15,763 nucleotides of DNA. It comes from an uncultured Gemmatimonadota bacterium. Lineage in GTDB: Bacteria; Gemmatimonadota; Gemmatimonadetes; Gemmatimonadales; Gemmatimonadaceae. The stretch covers positions 1 through 15,763 of the forward strand of contig CAMLIU010000003.1 of NCBI GenBank assembly GCA_946479995.1. The letters are read 5' to 3'. A program made the translations under genes and the position numbers. Shown piece by piece: positions 1 to 10,724 of the stretch (position 1 is the stretch's first letter; each line of letters opens with the position of its first letter). The notes under the pieces are model-generated. The model saw only the letters and a list, made by a program, of their open reading frames with translations, ran no database searches and had not been told where the DNA came from.

Positions 1-40
1 TTTTTGTGCGGATTCTCCCCGCTCATTAAGTTCCGGGGTC

Positions 41-2823
<2,783 letters not shown>

Positions 2824-2839
<16 letters not shown>

Positions 2840-4029
2840 TCGCGCTCGTTGCTGCGGCAGCGGGCGCGCTCGGCTGTGCGTCGGCGTCGCCGCCGCCTGG
2901 CGGCCCGGAAGACCACGCGCCGCCGCAGCTCGTGCGGGTCACGCCGGACACGAATGCGGTGAACGTGACGGCGAAGAACGTCAGCTTCTACTTCGACGAG
3001 ACGATCAACGACCGCGGCAGCGGTGCGCAGGAGCTCGGACGCCGCTTCCTCATCTCGCCGTCGGACGGCGCGCCGCGCGTGAGCTGGCACCGCAGCCGCA
3101 TCGACGTCCGCCCCCGGGACGGTTTCCGCCCGAACACCGCGTACAGCGTATCCATGCTCCCCGGGCTCTCCGACCTGCGCGGCAACGCGATGAAGTCGAG
3201 TGCGAAGGTGGTGTTCTCCACCGGCCCGACCATCCCCCCTGGAGTCATCCATGGGACCGTGTTCGACTGGGCGGCGGAGCGGCCGGCGCCGCTCGCGCTG
3301 ATCCAGGCGCTCACGCCCGACAGCACGCTCTACCTGGACCAGGCGGACAGCACCGGCAACTTCGCCGTGAAGCCGCTCCCTCCCGGTCGGTACCTGGTGC
3401 GCGCGATCATCGACGCGAATGGCAACCGCGGCCTCGACCGCAGCGAGGCATTCGATACTCTTACGGTCGATGTCCCGCTGAATGCCCCGATCGAGCTGCG
3501 CGCCGCGCAGCGCGATACCCTGCCCCCGCGTCTTGCCACGGTGAGCGCGAGCGATTCGGTGTCGCTGCGCGTCACCTTCGATCATCCGCTCGAGCCCACG
3601 CAGCAGATCACGCCGGACATGTTCGTCCTCGCCGGCGGCGACAGCGTGCCCATCGCGATCGCCCGCGTGCTGACGCCGGCGCAGGAGCTGGAGCGCACGC
3701 GACTCGCCCAGCAGGCGGCGGCCGACTCGATGCGGCGCGCCGACTCCCTCGCCGGCAAGGTGCTCCCTCCGCCGCCGCGCCCGGCGACCCCCGCCGCGAA
3801 GCCGGCTCGCAAGCCCTCGGTGCCGGCCCCGTTCAACAGCCTCCTCCTCGAGGTCGCGAAGCCGCTCGCGCACGGCGCACGCTATCGCCTCGTGGCGCGT
3901 GGGGTGAGGGGCATCAATGGACGGCAGACGGAGAGCGAGCGCACCTTCACCACCCCCAACCCGCCGCCACCACCGCCGGTGCGCGACAGCACGACGCGTC
4001 CCGCCGCCAGGCCTGCGCGCACGCCATGA
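2824..4029 (+). CDS. Ig-like domain lipoprotein
   Basis: This is a predicted exported lipoprotein of 401 residues with no assigned enzymatic role. The GTG at 2824, inside the end of valS, is chosen because it gives a short Arg-Arg start, a hydrophobic Ala/Leu segment and a lipobox ending ALGC with the lipidated Cys at residue 18. A GAGG lies at 2816-2819. The mature protein begins with a PPPGGPEDHAPPQL linker, followed by an SbsA/Big_5-like immunoglobulin domain (about 33-135; FYFDETIND). A carboxypeptidase-regulatory-like beta fold comes next (about 140-225; GVIHGTVFDW, DANGNRGLDRSEAFD), then a second Ig-like segment (about 232-285), an Ala-Asp-Ser rich charged stretch (ADSMRRADSL, 300-309), a Pro/Ala linker and a proline-rich tail. 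The layout resembles surface or outer-membrane Ig-like lipoproteins known in Bacteroidota. Its stop overlaps the selA start in an ATGA. A surface-anchored structural or binding role is inference. Confidence 0.82.
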
Positions 4030-5384
4030 CCGACCGGCGCCGCGCCCTCCCCAGCGTGAATGCGCTGCTCGAGCACGAGGAGATCCGCGAGCTCCTCGCC
4101 TCGGCGCCGCGCGCCCTGGTCGTGGACGCCGTGCGCGAGGCTATCGCCGCGGCGCGTCACTCCGGCGAGGCGGCGGCGAAGGACGACGCGGACTGGGTGA
4201 GCGCGGTGCGGGCCCGCGTGTCGCGGGCGCAGCGTCCGTCGTTGCGCCCGGTGATAAATGCGACGGGGGTAGTGCTCCACACCAATCTCGGCCGAGCGCC
4301 GCTCGCGCGCGCCGCCATCGAGGCGATGGTCGCCGTCTCCGCGGGCTACTCCAACCTGGAGTACGACCTCGACGCCGGCACTCGTGGATCGCGCTACGAC
4401 CACTGTGCGGCCCTGCTCCGCGAGCTCACCGGCGCGGAAGACGCGCTCGTCGTCAACAACGGCGCCGCCGCCCTCGTGCTCGCGCTCGACACGCTCGCGG
4501 ACGGCCGCGAAGCCGTGATCTCGCGCGGCGAGCTGGTGGAGATCGGCGGCAGCTTCCGCGTGCACGACATCGCGGCGCGCAGCCGGGCCATCCTGCGCGA
4601 GGTGGGCGCCACGAACCGCACCCACCTCGCCGACTACACCCGCGTGCTCGGCGCGAGCACCGGCGCGCTGCTCAAGGTGCACCGCAGCAATTTCGCGCTG
4701 CAGGGTTACGTGGCGGAGGTGGAGGTACGCGAGCTCGTCCCCGCGGCGCGTGAGCACGGCCTTCCCATCATCCACGACCTTGGCAGCGGCCTGCTCATGG
4801 CGCTCGACGACATCGGCCTGCGAGGCGAGCCCACCGTGCGCGAGGCACTCGACGCCGGCGCATCAGTGGTGACGATGAGCGGCGACAAGCTCCTCGGTGG
4901 CCCGCAGGCGGGGCTCATTCTCGGCGACGCCAGCTACATTGCGGCCATGCGCCGCAACCCGCTCGTGCGTGCCTTCCGCGTGGATCGCGCCACGCTCGCC
5001 GCACTCGAGGCGACGCTCGCCCTGTACCGCGACCCGGACGTGGCGCGACGTGAGATCCCCACGCTGGCGATGCTCGCCGCGCCTGTGGCTCAGGTGCGGC
5101 GGCGCGCCGAGCGGGCGCACGAGGCGCTGCAGCGGCGAGGAGTGCCGTGCGGCATGGTGGACAGCGCGGCCGCCGTGGGAGCGGGCGCCTTCCCCACAGT
5201 CCAGCTGCCGAGCGTCTCGCTCGCGCTCGACGGCGATGCCGAACGCTGGAGCGCGCGCCTGCGCGCCGGCAATCCTCCCGTGGTGGGACGCGTGCATGAC
5301 GACCGCCTGCTCCTCGACCTTCGCACCGTTCCCGACGACGCCGTGGATGCGCTCGTGAGTGCCGTGGAGCTGGCGAATGGATGA
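4026..5384 (+). CDS. selA: L-seryl-tRNA(Sec) selenium transferase (selenocysteine synthase)
   Basis: This 452-residue PLP enzyme converts seryl-tRNA(Sec) to selenocysteyl-tRNA(Sec) using selenophosphate, acting in the cytosol as a large homo-oligomer. The family hallmarks are clear: the N-terminal helical tRNA-binding region (LPSVNALLEHEEIRELL), the INATGVVLHTNLGRAPL signature, YSNLEYDLDAGTRGSRYDH, the NNGAAALVL PLP-binding loop, HDLGSGLL, and SGDKLLGGPQAG with the Schiff-base lysine at K288. The length is usual for bacterial SelA. The ATG at 4026 overlaps the upstream stop (ATGA), so translation is probably coupled. No selB, selD or tRNA-Sec gene is visible in the window, so the rest of the selenocysteine machinery must lie elsewhere if this enzyme is used. 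The end overlaps the HAD phosphatase start by 8 bases. I see no missing active-site residue. Confidence 0.96.
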   Translation: MTDRRRALPSVNALLEHEEIRELLASAPRALVVDAVREAIAAARHSGEAAAKDDADWVSAVRARVSRAQRPSLRPVINATGVVLHTNLGRAPLARAAIEAMVAVSAGYSNLEYDLDAGTRGSRYDHCAALLRELTGAEDALVVNNGAAALVLALDTLADGREAVISRGELVEIGGSFRVHDIAARSRAILREVGATNRTHLADYTRVLGASTGALLKVHRSNFALQGYVAEVEVRELVPAAREHGLPIIHDLGSGLLMALDDIGLRGEPTVREALDAGASVVTMSGDKLLGGPQAGLILGDASYIAAMRRNPLVRAFRVDRATLAALEATLALYRDPDVARREIPTLAMLAAPVAQVRRRAERAHEALQRRGVPCGMVDSAAAVGAGAFPTVQLPSVSLALDGDAERWSARLRAGNPPVVGRVHDDRLLLDLRTVPDDAVDALVSAVELANG

Positions 5385-5940
5385 TCGCGGCGCGGGACGC
5401 GTGGCCTTCCTCGACCGCGACGACACGCTGGTCGTGGACCACCACTACATGAACGATCCCGACCAGCTCGAGCTGCTGCCCGGCGCGGCACTCGCCATCC
5501 GCGAGCTCGCGGCCCAGGGGATTCCCTCCATTCTCTGCACCAACCAGTCGGGGATCGCGCGGGGGATGATCACCCTGCAGCAGTACCGCGAGGTGCACCT
5601 GCGCCTGCTGCAGCTGCTGGCGAATGAGGGCGCCACCCTCCTCGACACGTTTTCCTGTCCCCATCACCCCGACTTCACCGGACCCTGCGGCTGCCGCAAG
5701 CCCGGCACGGAGCTGTTCGAGCGCGCGGCGAAGCTGTACGGGCTGGACCTGTCACGCTGCTACTTCATCGGCGACAAGTACCGCGACGTGGCGCCGGCGT
5801 TGAAGCTGGGCGGTCATGGGCTCCTCGTCATCTCTCCCTCCACCCCCGAGGCGGACATCGCTGTCGCGGAGAAGGAGGGCATCCCGCTCGCCTCGTCGCT
5901 GCTGGAGGGAGTGCGCGACCTGATCGCGAACGGCGTGTGA
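5377..5940 (+). CDS. gmhB: HAD-family D,D-heptose 1,7-bisphosphate phosphatase / histidinol-phosphatase type
   Basis: This 187-residue HAD phosphatase belongs to the HisB-N/GmhB group. HAD motif I is FLDRDDTL with nucleophile D13 and acid D15. Motif II is the CTNQSGIARG segment. Motif III and the zinc loop are C94-x-H96...C104-x-C106-R-K-P, the knuckle typical of GmhB and HisB-N. Motif IV is IGDKYRDV. GmhB removes the 7-phosphate from heptose 1,7-bisphosphate in ADP-heptose synthesis for lipopolysaccharide core, while HisB-N dephosphorylates histidinol phosphate. The sequence alone does not settle which; no his genes or other heptose genes are adjacent, so the gmhB symbol is tentative. The ATG at 5377 is preferred over a GTG at 5359 because GGAG at 5366-5369 sits 7 bases upstream of it. 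It overlaps selA by 8 bases and shares GTGA with purN. Confidence 0.85.
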   Translation: MDDRGAGRVAFLDRDDTLVVDHHYMNDPDQLELLPGAALAIRELAAQGIPSILCTNQSGIARGMITLQQYREVHLRLLQLLANEGATLLDTFSCPHHPDFTGPCGCRKPGTELFERAAKLYGLDLSRCYFIGDKYRDVAPALKLGGHGLLVISPSTPEADIAVAEKEGIPLASSLLEGVRDLIANGV

Positions 5941-6620
5941 CGCGCGCGCGCATTGCCGTCCTTGCGAGCGGAGGGGGCTCCAACCTCCAGGCGCTCATGG
6001 ATCACTTCGCGCAGCTCGGCGAGGCGCGCGCCGGCGACATCGTGCTCGTGGCCGCCGATCGCCCCGACGCCGGCGCGCTGGATCGCGCGCGGCGGGCTGG
6101 CATCGCCACCGCCCTCATCGCGTCGCGCCGCGCACCGCAGGGGGAGGAGCTTTCGTCGCTGCTCGAGCGGCATCGCGTGGACCTCGTGGTGCTGGCGGGC
6201 TACCTCCAGCTCGTGCCGGCTGAGGTCACCCGCCGGTACGCCGGCCGGCTGCTCAACGTGCACCCGGCGCTCCTGCCCGACTTCGGCGGCGCCGGGATGT
6301 ATGGGGCCCGCGTGCATCGCGCGGTGCTCGCCGCGGGGACAACCTCGAGTGGGCCAACCGTGCACTTCGTGGACGACGTGTACGACCACGGCGCCGTGAT
6401 CGCGCGCTGGCCGGTGCCGGTGCGTGCCGGCGACGACGAGCACACCCTCGCTGCCCGGGTGCTCCGCGCCGAGCACCTGCTGTATCCGCGCGTCGTGCAG
6501 GCGGTCGCTGCCGGCGACGTGCGACTCACTCCCGATGGACGCGTCGATCCCCCGTTCGTGCTCGACCGTCGCACCCTTCCCCCGCTCGACCCGGAGCTTG
6601 CCGATGCCCAGTCTGCCTGA
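5937..6620 (+). CDS. purN: Phosphoribosylglycinamide formyltransferase (GART)
   Basis: This enzyme transfers a formyl group from 10-formyltetrahydrofolate to glycinamide ribonucleotide, the third step of de novo purine synthesis, in the cytosol. The 227-residue protein shows the phosphate-binding start IAVLASGGGSNLQAL, the LAGYLQLVP strand, and the catalytic block NVHPALLPDFGGAGMYG with N107 and H109. It continues with GPTVHFVDDVYDHGAVI, where D150 aligns with the catalytic Asp of the E. coli enzyme (N106/H108/D144 there). The length is about 10-15 residues over the E. coli protein, mainly at the C-terminus (LDRRTLPPLDPELADAQSA). The start is GTG at 5937, overlapping the phosphatase stop (GTGA), consistent with coupled translation. 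The end overlaps the M42 gene by 17 bases. It is separated from purH by that peptidase gene. Confidence 0.95.
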   Translation: MTRARIAVLASGGGSNLQALMDHFAQLGEARAGDIVLVAADRPDAGALDRARRAGIATALIASRRAPQGEELSSLLERHRVDLVVLAGYLQLVPAEVTRRYAGRLLNVHPALLPDFGGAGMYGARVHRAVLAAGTTSSGPTVHFVDDVYDHGAVIARWPVPVRAGDDEHTLAARVLRAEHLLYPRVVQAVAAGDVRLTPDGRVDPPFVLDRRTLPPLDPELADAQSA

Positions 6621-8724
6621 GCGCATGCCAGCGCGCGCGCTCCTCCCGCTGCTCGCGCTCTCCGCCCTGCTCGCGGCGCCCGCGGGCGCGCAGGCGCCCC
6701 CGCTCCGGACGGTGCTGCCGCAGTGGATCGGCCTCATCGCCGCGCCGGGACACGAACAGGCAGCCACCAAGGCGATCATGCGCACGAGCCCCGCCTGGCG
6801 CTCGGGTCCGCTGGGGACGCTCGTCAGCCGCAGCGGGAGCGGCTCGCCGCGACGCGTGATCGCCTGCTCGCTCGACTTGCCCGCCTACGCGGTGAGCGAG
6901 ATCCGCCCCGACGGCTACCTGCGCGTGCACGACGCCGAACCGGGGCGCCGCCATCCGCTGTGGGACCAGTTCCACGAAGGGCAGCGCGTGATGATCCAGA
7001 CGCGCAGCGGCGTGCGGCCCGGCGTGTTCGCCGTGCGAAGCACGCACCTGTGGCGGCGTCGTCCGCAGGAGCAGCGACCGGTTACCACGGACGACCTCTG
7101 GCTCGACGTGGGCGCCACCTCGGCGCGCGAAGTCGCCGCGCTTGGCATCCAGCTGCTCGATCCCGTGACGCGCGAGCTGCCGCAGTGGACCTACGGCGCC
7201 GAGGATGATCCCTTCCTCGCCGGCCCGGGCGCCGCGCAGCGCGTCGGCTGTGCGGTGGTGGCCGCCCTCGCCGAGTCCGGCCCGCGCACCGGCGAGAACG
7301 TGTACGTCATCGCCACCCACTCCAGCTTCGGCGACGCCGGCCTCCTCGCCGCGCTGGCGCGCATCGACAGCGTGGACGAGGTGCTCGTGCTCGCGCCGCA
7401 GGCGGGCCGCGACACCAGTGCGCCGGTCACGGTGGCGCGCCTTGCACCGCGGACGATGTCGGCCCTGAACACCACCGCGCGCACGGTGCACGCCGCCGCG
7501 GTGCGGGCGCAGTTCGCCGGGACGCTGATGGAAAGCGTGCGCGCGAGCGACGCCGACCTCTTCGCCGCCGCCATGGCCACGGCTGCCGACGTTCCCGTCG
7601 GCGCGCTGCGACCCGTGGCGCTGCCGGCGCCGGTCGTGGCGCCACCAACGACGGCCGTGAAGGACGCACTGTCGCCGGTGGGCGACCTCCTCGGCCGGTT
7701 GACCGACATCTACGCCGTGAGCGGCCACGAGCAGGCGATGCGCGACGCCGTGCTCGCCGAGCTGCCGGCGTGGGCGCGCGAGAAGACCGTCGTGGACTCG
7801 GCGGGCGACCTCGTGCTCGCCCTCGGCCCCGAGCGCGACACGAACGTGGTGATCGCGCACATGGACGAGATCGGATTCGAGGTCGCTCGCATCGCGCGCG
7901 ACGGCACCGTGTCCCTCACGACGCGCGGCGGATTCTTCCCGTCGCTGTGGGAGGGACAGACCGCGCTGCTGCACGTGGGCGCGCCGCCGACCGCCACCAG
8001 GGTCTTCGACGCGTGCGGCGCCGCATCCGCCGGTCCGCTGCGCGGCGTGTTCGTGCCGCGCGACAGCGCGGACCGCAAGCAGCCCGGGCAGCTCACCGCC
8101 TGGTTCGGGCTCGACTCCGCCGCGCTCGTGGCGCGTGGCGTGACGGTCGGCTCGCCCCTCACGAGCTACAAGTGCGCGACGCGCCTGGCGGGCACGCGGT
8201 TCACCGCGCGCTCCATCGACGATCGCGCCGGATGCGCGGCGCTCATCCTCGCCGTGCGCGAGCTCGACCCGAAGACCCTCAAGCGCAAGGTCATCTTCGT
8301 CTGGTCGGTACGCGAGGAGACGGGGCTCGACGGCGCCGGCGTGGTGGCGCAGCAGCTCGGTACCTCGGTCAATCGCGTCCACGCGGTGGACACCTTCGTC
8401 TCCTCCGATTCCCCGCTGGAGAGCCAGCGCTTCGCCGACACTCCCATCGGTGCCGGCGCCGTGGTGCGCGTGCTCGACAACTCGAGCGTGGCTCCTGCGT
8501 CGGAGACCGACCGCATCGTGAGCATCGCGCGCCTCGCGAAGATCCCGCTCCAGGTGGGCACGACGAACGGCGGCAACGACGGCTCGCAGTTCGTGCGCTG
8601 GGGCGCGGTGGACGTTCCCCTCGCGTGGCCCCTCCGCTACAGCCATTCGCCGGCCGAGCTCATCGACCTGCGCGACGTCCGCTCGCTGGCGACCCTCGTC
8701 CGCGCAGTCGTTCTCGCCCCCTGA
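6604..8724 (+). CDS. Exported tandem M42-family metallopeptidase with a degenerate N-terminal copy
   Basis: This 706-residue protein starts with a signal peptide (hydrophobic core 12-25, likely cleavage after AGAQA, residue 31). The ATG at 6604 is supported by GGAG at 6593-6596; ATG 6625 is the alternative and keeps the signal peptide. The C-terminal half (about 365-706) is a complete M42 glutamyl/aminopeptidase-type domain with SGHEQAMRDAV, IAHMDEIGFEV (H419), SIDDRAGCAAL (D539/D540), SVREETGLDGAG (E571/E572), D596 and LRYSHSPAE (H681), which covers the ligands of a two-metal centre. The N-terminal half (about 37-340) repeats the fold (APGHEQA at 47-53; WLDVGATSAREVAALGI; QRVGCAVVAAL), but C88, A211/Q212, S240/S241 and A264 replace the metal ligands and the last His segment is missing. 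The family cleaves N-terminal residues from peptides and is usually cytosolic, so export is unusual. The natural substrate is unknown. The internal homology was aligned by eye. Confidence 0.85.
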   Translation: MPSLPERMPARALLPLLALSALLAAPAGAQAPPLRTVLPQWIGLIAAPGHEQAATKAIMRTSPAWRSGPLGTLVSRSGSGSPRRVIACSLDLPAYAVSEIRPDGYLRVHDAEPGRRHPLWDQFHEGQRVMIQTRSGVRPGVFAVRSTHLWRRRPQEQRPVTTDDLWLDVGATSAREVAALGIQLLDPVTRELPQWTYGAEDDPFLAGPGAAQRVGCAVVAALAESGPRTGENVYVIATHSSFGDAGLLAALARIDSVDEVLVLAPQAGRDTSAPVTVARLAPRTMSALNTTARTVHAAAVRAQFAGTLMESVRASDADLFAAAMATAADVPVGALRPVALPAPVVAPPTTAVKDALSPVGDLLGRLTDIYAVSGHEQAMRDAVLAELPAWAREKTVVDSAGDLVLALGPERDTNVVIAHMDEIGFEVARIARDGTVSLTTRGGFFPSLWEGQTALLHVGAPPTATRVFDACGAASAGPLRGVFVPRDSADRKQPGQLTAWFGLDSAALVARGVTVGSPLTSYKCATRLAGTRFTARSIDDRAGCAALILAVRELDPKTLKRKVIFVWSVREETGLDGAGVVAQQLGTSVNRVHAVDTFVSSDSPLESQRFADTPIGAGAVVRVLDNSSVAPASETDRIVSIARLAKIPLQVGTTNGGNDGSQFVRWGAVDVPLAWPLRYSHSPAELIDLRDVRSLATLVRAVVLAP

Positions 8725-8736
8725 CCCCGACTGATC

Positions 8737-8785
8737 GCTTCACGCTTTTCGGTTCACGGTTCACGATTCACGATTCACGATTCAC
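8737..8785 (+). repeat. Heptanucleotide tandem repeat in the purH leader
   Basis: Seven consecutive 7-base units fill most of the 72-base gap between the M42 peptidase and purH: GCTTCAC, GCTTTTC, GGTTCAC twice, then GATTCAC three times. Units 3-7 (8751-8785) follow the consensus GRTTCAC exactly. The array ends 11 bases before the purH ATG, so it forms the 5' leader or promoter region. The frame through the array stays open and continues into purH, but it offers no ATG, GTG or TTG start. It resembles short tandemly repeated heptamers of the kind known in some bacterial genomes; its function here is unknown. Confidence 0.9.
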
Positions 8786-8796
8786 CCGCCTTCCTG

Positions 8797-10329
8797 ATGC
8801 CCCGCGCCCTGCTTTCCGTCTCCGACAAATCCGGTCTCATCGACTTCGCCCGTGGGCTGCACGGCCTCGGGTGGGAGCTTCTCTCCACCGGAGGGACGGC
8901 GAGGGCGCTGCGAGATGCCGGCATTCCCGTGCGTGACGTGGCCGACGTCACGCGCTTCCCGGAGATGCTCGACGGGCGGGTGAAGACTCTGCACCCGGCG
9001 GTGCACGGCGGACTCCTCGCGCGGCGCGATCTCCCGGAGCACATGCAGGCGATCGCCGAGCACGACATCGCGCCGATCGACCTCGTGGCGGTCAACCTGT
9101 ATCCCTTCCGCGAGACGGCTGCGCGCAAGGGCGTCGCTCCCGACGAGGTCATCGAGCAGATCGACATCGGCGGGCCGAGCATGCTCCGCTCGGCGGCGAA
9201 GAACTTTGCCGCGGTCACCACGGTGGTGGATCCGGCGGACTACACGCGCGTCCTCGCCGCCCTCACGAGCGGCGAGGACGATCGGGAGCTTCGCCGCCGG
9301 CTCGCCGCGAAGGTGTTCGAGCACACCGCCGCGTACGACGCGGCCATCGCGGGCTGGTTCGCGTCGCAGCAGGGACAGCAGCTCCCCGACCGGATGACGA
9401 TCGCGCTCACGAAGGTGCAGGACCTCCGCTACGGCGAGAACCCCGGGCAGAGCGCGGCCTTCTATGTGGAGCAGCCCGGTGCCGGGCTCGCCGGCCTCGT
9501 GCAGCACGGCGGCAAGGAGCTCTCGTTCAACAACCTCCTCGACCTCGAGGGTGCGCTGCTCGCCACCGGGCCGTTCGCGGGTGAGATCTGCTGCGCCATC
9601 ATCAAGCACACCACGCCTTGCGGATTGGCGACGGGAAGCAGCGCCGAGGAGGCGTACCGGAAGGCGCTGGCGTGCGATCCGGTCTCGGCGTTCGGCTCCG
9701 TGATCTCGTTCAGCGCGCCGGTGGACGACGCCGCGGCGGAAGCGGTGTCGAGCCTGTTCGTGGAATGCGTCGTCGCCCCGTCCTTCACCGACGGCGCGAA
9801 GGAGATCCTCGGCCGGAAGAAGAACCTGCGCGTGCTGGAGGGAGCGGCGAGTTGGGCGCCCGGCGCGCTGGACTTCAAGCGCGTGCGCGGCGGATTTCTC
9901 GCCCAGGGGCGGCCGCCCGAAGTCATCGGCGACGAGGGGTGGAAGGTGGTCTCCACCCGGCAGCCGACCGCCGAGGAGCGGCGGGACCTGCTGTTCGCCT
10001 GGCGGGCGGTGGCGAGCGTGAAGTCGAACGCGATCGTCCTCGCGCGGGACGGCGCGACGATCGGCATCGGCGCGGGCCAGATGTCGCGGGTGGACGCCGC
10101 ATTCCTGGCGACGCACAAGGCATCGCTCGCCGGCCACGCCACGGCCGGCGCGGCTCTTGGGTCGGATGCGTTCTTCCCCTTCCGCGACGGGGTGGATCAG
10201 GCGGCGCAGGCGGGGGTGCGGGCAATCGTCCAGCCGGGAGGCTCCGTACGCGACGCCGAGGTCATCGCCGCCGCGGACGAGCACGGCATCGCCATGGTGT
10301 TCACCGGAAGCCGGCTCTTCCGGCATTGA
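8797..10329 (+). CDS. purH: Bifunctional AICAR transformylase / IMP cyclohydrolase
   Basis: This 510-residue cytosolic enzyme catalyses the last two steps of de novo IMP synthesis. The N-terminal methylglyoxal-synthase-like domain (about 1-130) is the cyclohydrolase, with [35 protein letters not shown] and VNLYPF...[15 protein letters not shown]. The C-terminal transformylase carries [28 protein letters not shown], the catalytic IIKHTTPCG (K270, H271), [13 protein letters not shown], and near the end [25 protein letters not shown] and [12 protein letters not shown]. The length is normal. ATG 8797 is the first start codon in the frame and precedes the conserved core by only a few residues, so it is secure. 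No Shine-Dalgarno is visible: the 11 bases before it are pyrimidine-rich (CCGCCTTCCTG) and follow the heptamer array. It probably works with the purN product, which lies two genes upstream. Confidence 0.97.
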   Translation: MPRALLSVSDKSGLIDFARGLHGLGWELLSTGGTARALRDAGIPVRDVADVTRFPEMLDGRVKTLHPAVHGGLLARRDLPEHMQAIAEHDIAPIDLVAVNLYPFRETAARKGVAPDEVIEQIDIGGPSMLRSAAKNFAAVTTVVDPADYTRVLAALTSGEDDRELRRRLAAKVFEHTAAYDAAIAGWFASQQGQQLPDRMTIALTKVQDLRYGENPGQSAAFYVEQPGAGLAGLVQHGGKELSFNNLLDLEGALLATGPFAGEICCAIIKHTTPCGLATGSSAEEAYRKALACDPVSAFGSVISFSAPVDDAAAEAVSSLFVECVVAPSFTDGAKEILGRKKNLRVLEGAASWAPGALDFKRVRGGFLAQGRPPEVIGDEGWKVVSTRQPTAEERRDLLFAWRAVASVKSNAIVLARDGATIGIGAGQMSRVDAAFLATHKASLAGHATAGAALGSDAFFPFRDGVDQAAQAGVRAIVQPGGSVRDAEVIAAADEHGIAMVFTGSRLFRH

Positions 10330-10344
10330 CCGGGCAGCCGGGCT

Positions 10345-10367
10345 CGTGGCGCGTGGTTTGCGCCACG
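10345..10367 (+). terminator. Hairpin after purH, possible weak terminator
   Basis: An 8-bp perfect GC-rich stem (CGTGGCGC at 10345-10352 with GCGCCACG at 10360-10367) encloses a 7-base loop 15 bases after the purH stop. There is no run of T after it, so it may be a pause site, an mRNA-stabilising end or a Rho-assisted stop rather than a classic intrinsic terminator. The following bases (10368-10440) hold no gene that I can support and are the likely place for a promoter of the small lipoprotein. Confidence 0.4.
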
Positions 10368-10450
10368 GTCCGCGTTCCCTCTGTACGCCGCTGGATTTCC
10401 GTCCCTGGCGACCGCGGCCCCCCCATCACGACGAAACCACAAGGAGAGAG

Positions 10451-10711
10451 ATGCGCACCAGAGCTATCACGGCAATGACGGCCCTCGCCACGCTCGTCGC
10501 GGTTGGCGCCTGCAGCAAGTCAGACGACAACGCGGCGATGGACAGCACGAGCATGGCCCCGGCGACCACCACGACGACCAGCCCAGGCGTGGCCGACAGC
10601 TCCATGGCCGGCATGAGCACCACCCCGATGACGCACGCCGATTCCCTGCGTGCCGATTCCCTGCGCGCCGACTCGCTCAAGCGGGCGGACTCCACGGCGA
10701 AGAAGCCGTAA
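10451..10711 (+). CDS. Small lipoprotein with Ala-Asp-Ser-Leu-Arg repeats
   Basis: This 86-residue lipoprotein of unknown function has a strong Shine-Dalgarno, AAGGAG at 10441-10446, just before ATG 10451. The N-terminus is a clear type II signal: MRTRA, a hydrophobic Ala/Leu/Val core, then the lipobox VGAC with the lipidated Cys at residue 21. The mature part is low-complexity: a Ser/Thr/Met/Ala linker with five threonines in a row (about 40-44), and a C-terminal repeat block [19 protein letters not shown] from residue 63 to near the end. The first two units are nearly identical in DNA over 15 bases (10637-10651, 10652-10666) and the third (10667-10681) has drifted, so recent tandem duplication is likely. 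The charge pattern suggests a helical or disordered tail near the membrane. No conserved domain is recognised. A periplasmic or outer-membrane location is inferred from the lipobox. Confidence 0.8.
   Translation: MRTRAITAMTALATLVAVGACSKSDDNAAMDSTSMAPATTTTTSPGVADSSMAGMSTTPMTHADSLRADSLRADSLKRADSTAKKP
10637..10681 (+). repeat. 15-bp in-frame tandem repeat coding ADSLR/K
   Basis: There are three units of 15 bases inside the small lipoprotein gene. Units 1 and 2 read GCCGATTCCCTGCG plus T or C, differing only at the last base. Unit 3 has synonymous changes in its Asp, Ser and Leu codons, and its last codon is Lys (AAG). Unit gain or loss would change the protein tail by five residues without a frameshift. 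Confidence 0.85.
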
Positions 10712-10724
10712 CGGCTTTCGCGGC

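Noticed and set aside
5359..5376. GTG 5359 as start of the HAD phosphatase
   Set aside because: ATG 5377 has GGAG 7 bases upstream and gives the usual short lead into motif I; the longer form would overlap selA further with no support.
6604..8724. The peptidase gene as a frameshifted or fused assembly artefact of two genes
   Set aside because: One uninterrupted frame spans both halves, with a Pro/Ala linker (about 340-350) between them and no second start with a Shine-Dalgarno at the junction; the N-terminal copy is too diverged to be an assembly duplicate.
8737..8785. Heptamer array as a CRISPR array
   Set aside because: Units are 7 bases and contiguous with no spacers, and there are no cas genes; it is a simple tandem repeat.
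10330..10450. tRNA-Sec or other small RNA gene near selA or purH
   Set aside because: I looked for a long-variable-arm tRNA shape and a CCA end in the intergenic gaps (8725-8796, 10330-10450, 10712-10825, 13151-13311, 15019-15107, 15504-15750) and saw none; only the hairpins listed are supported.
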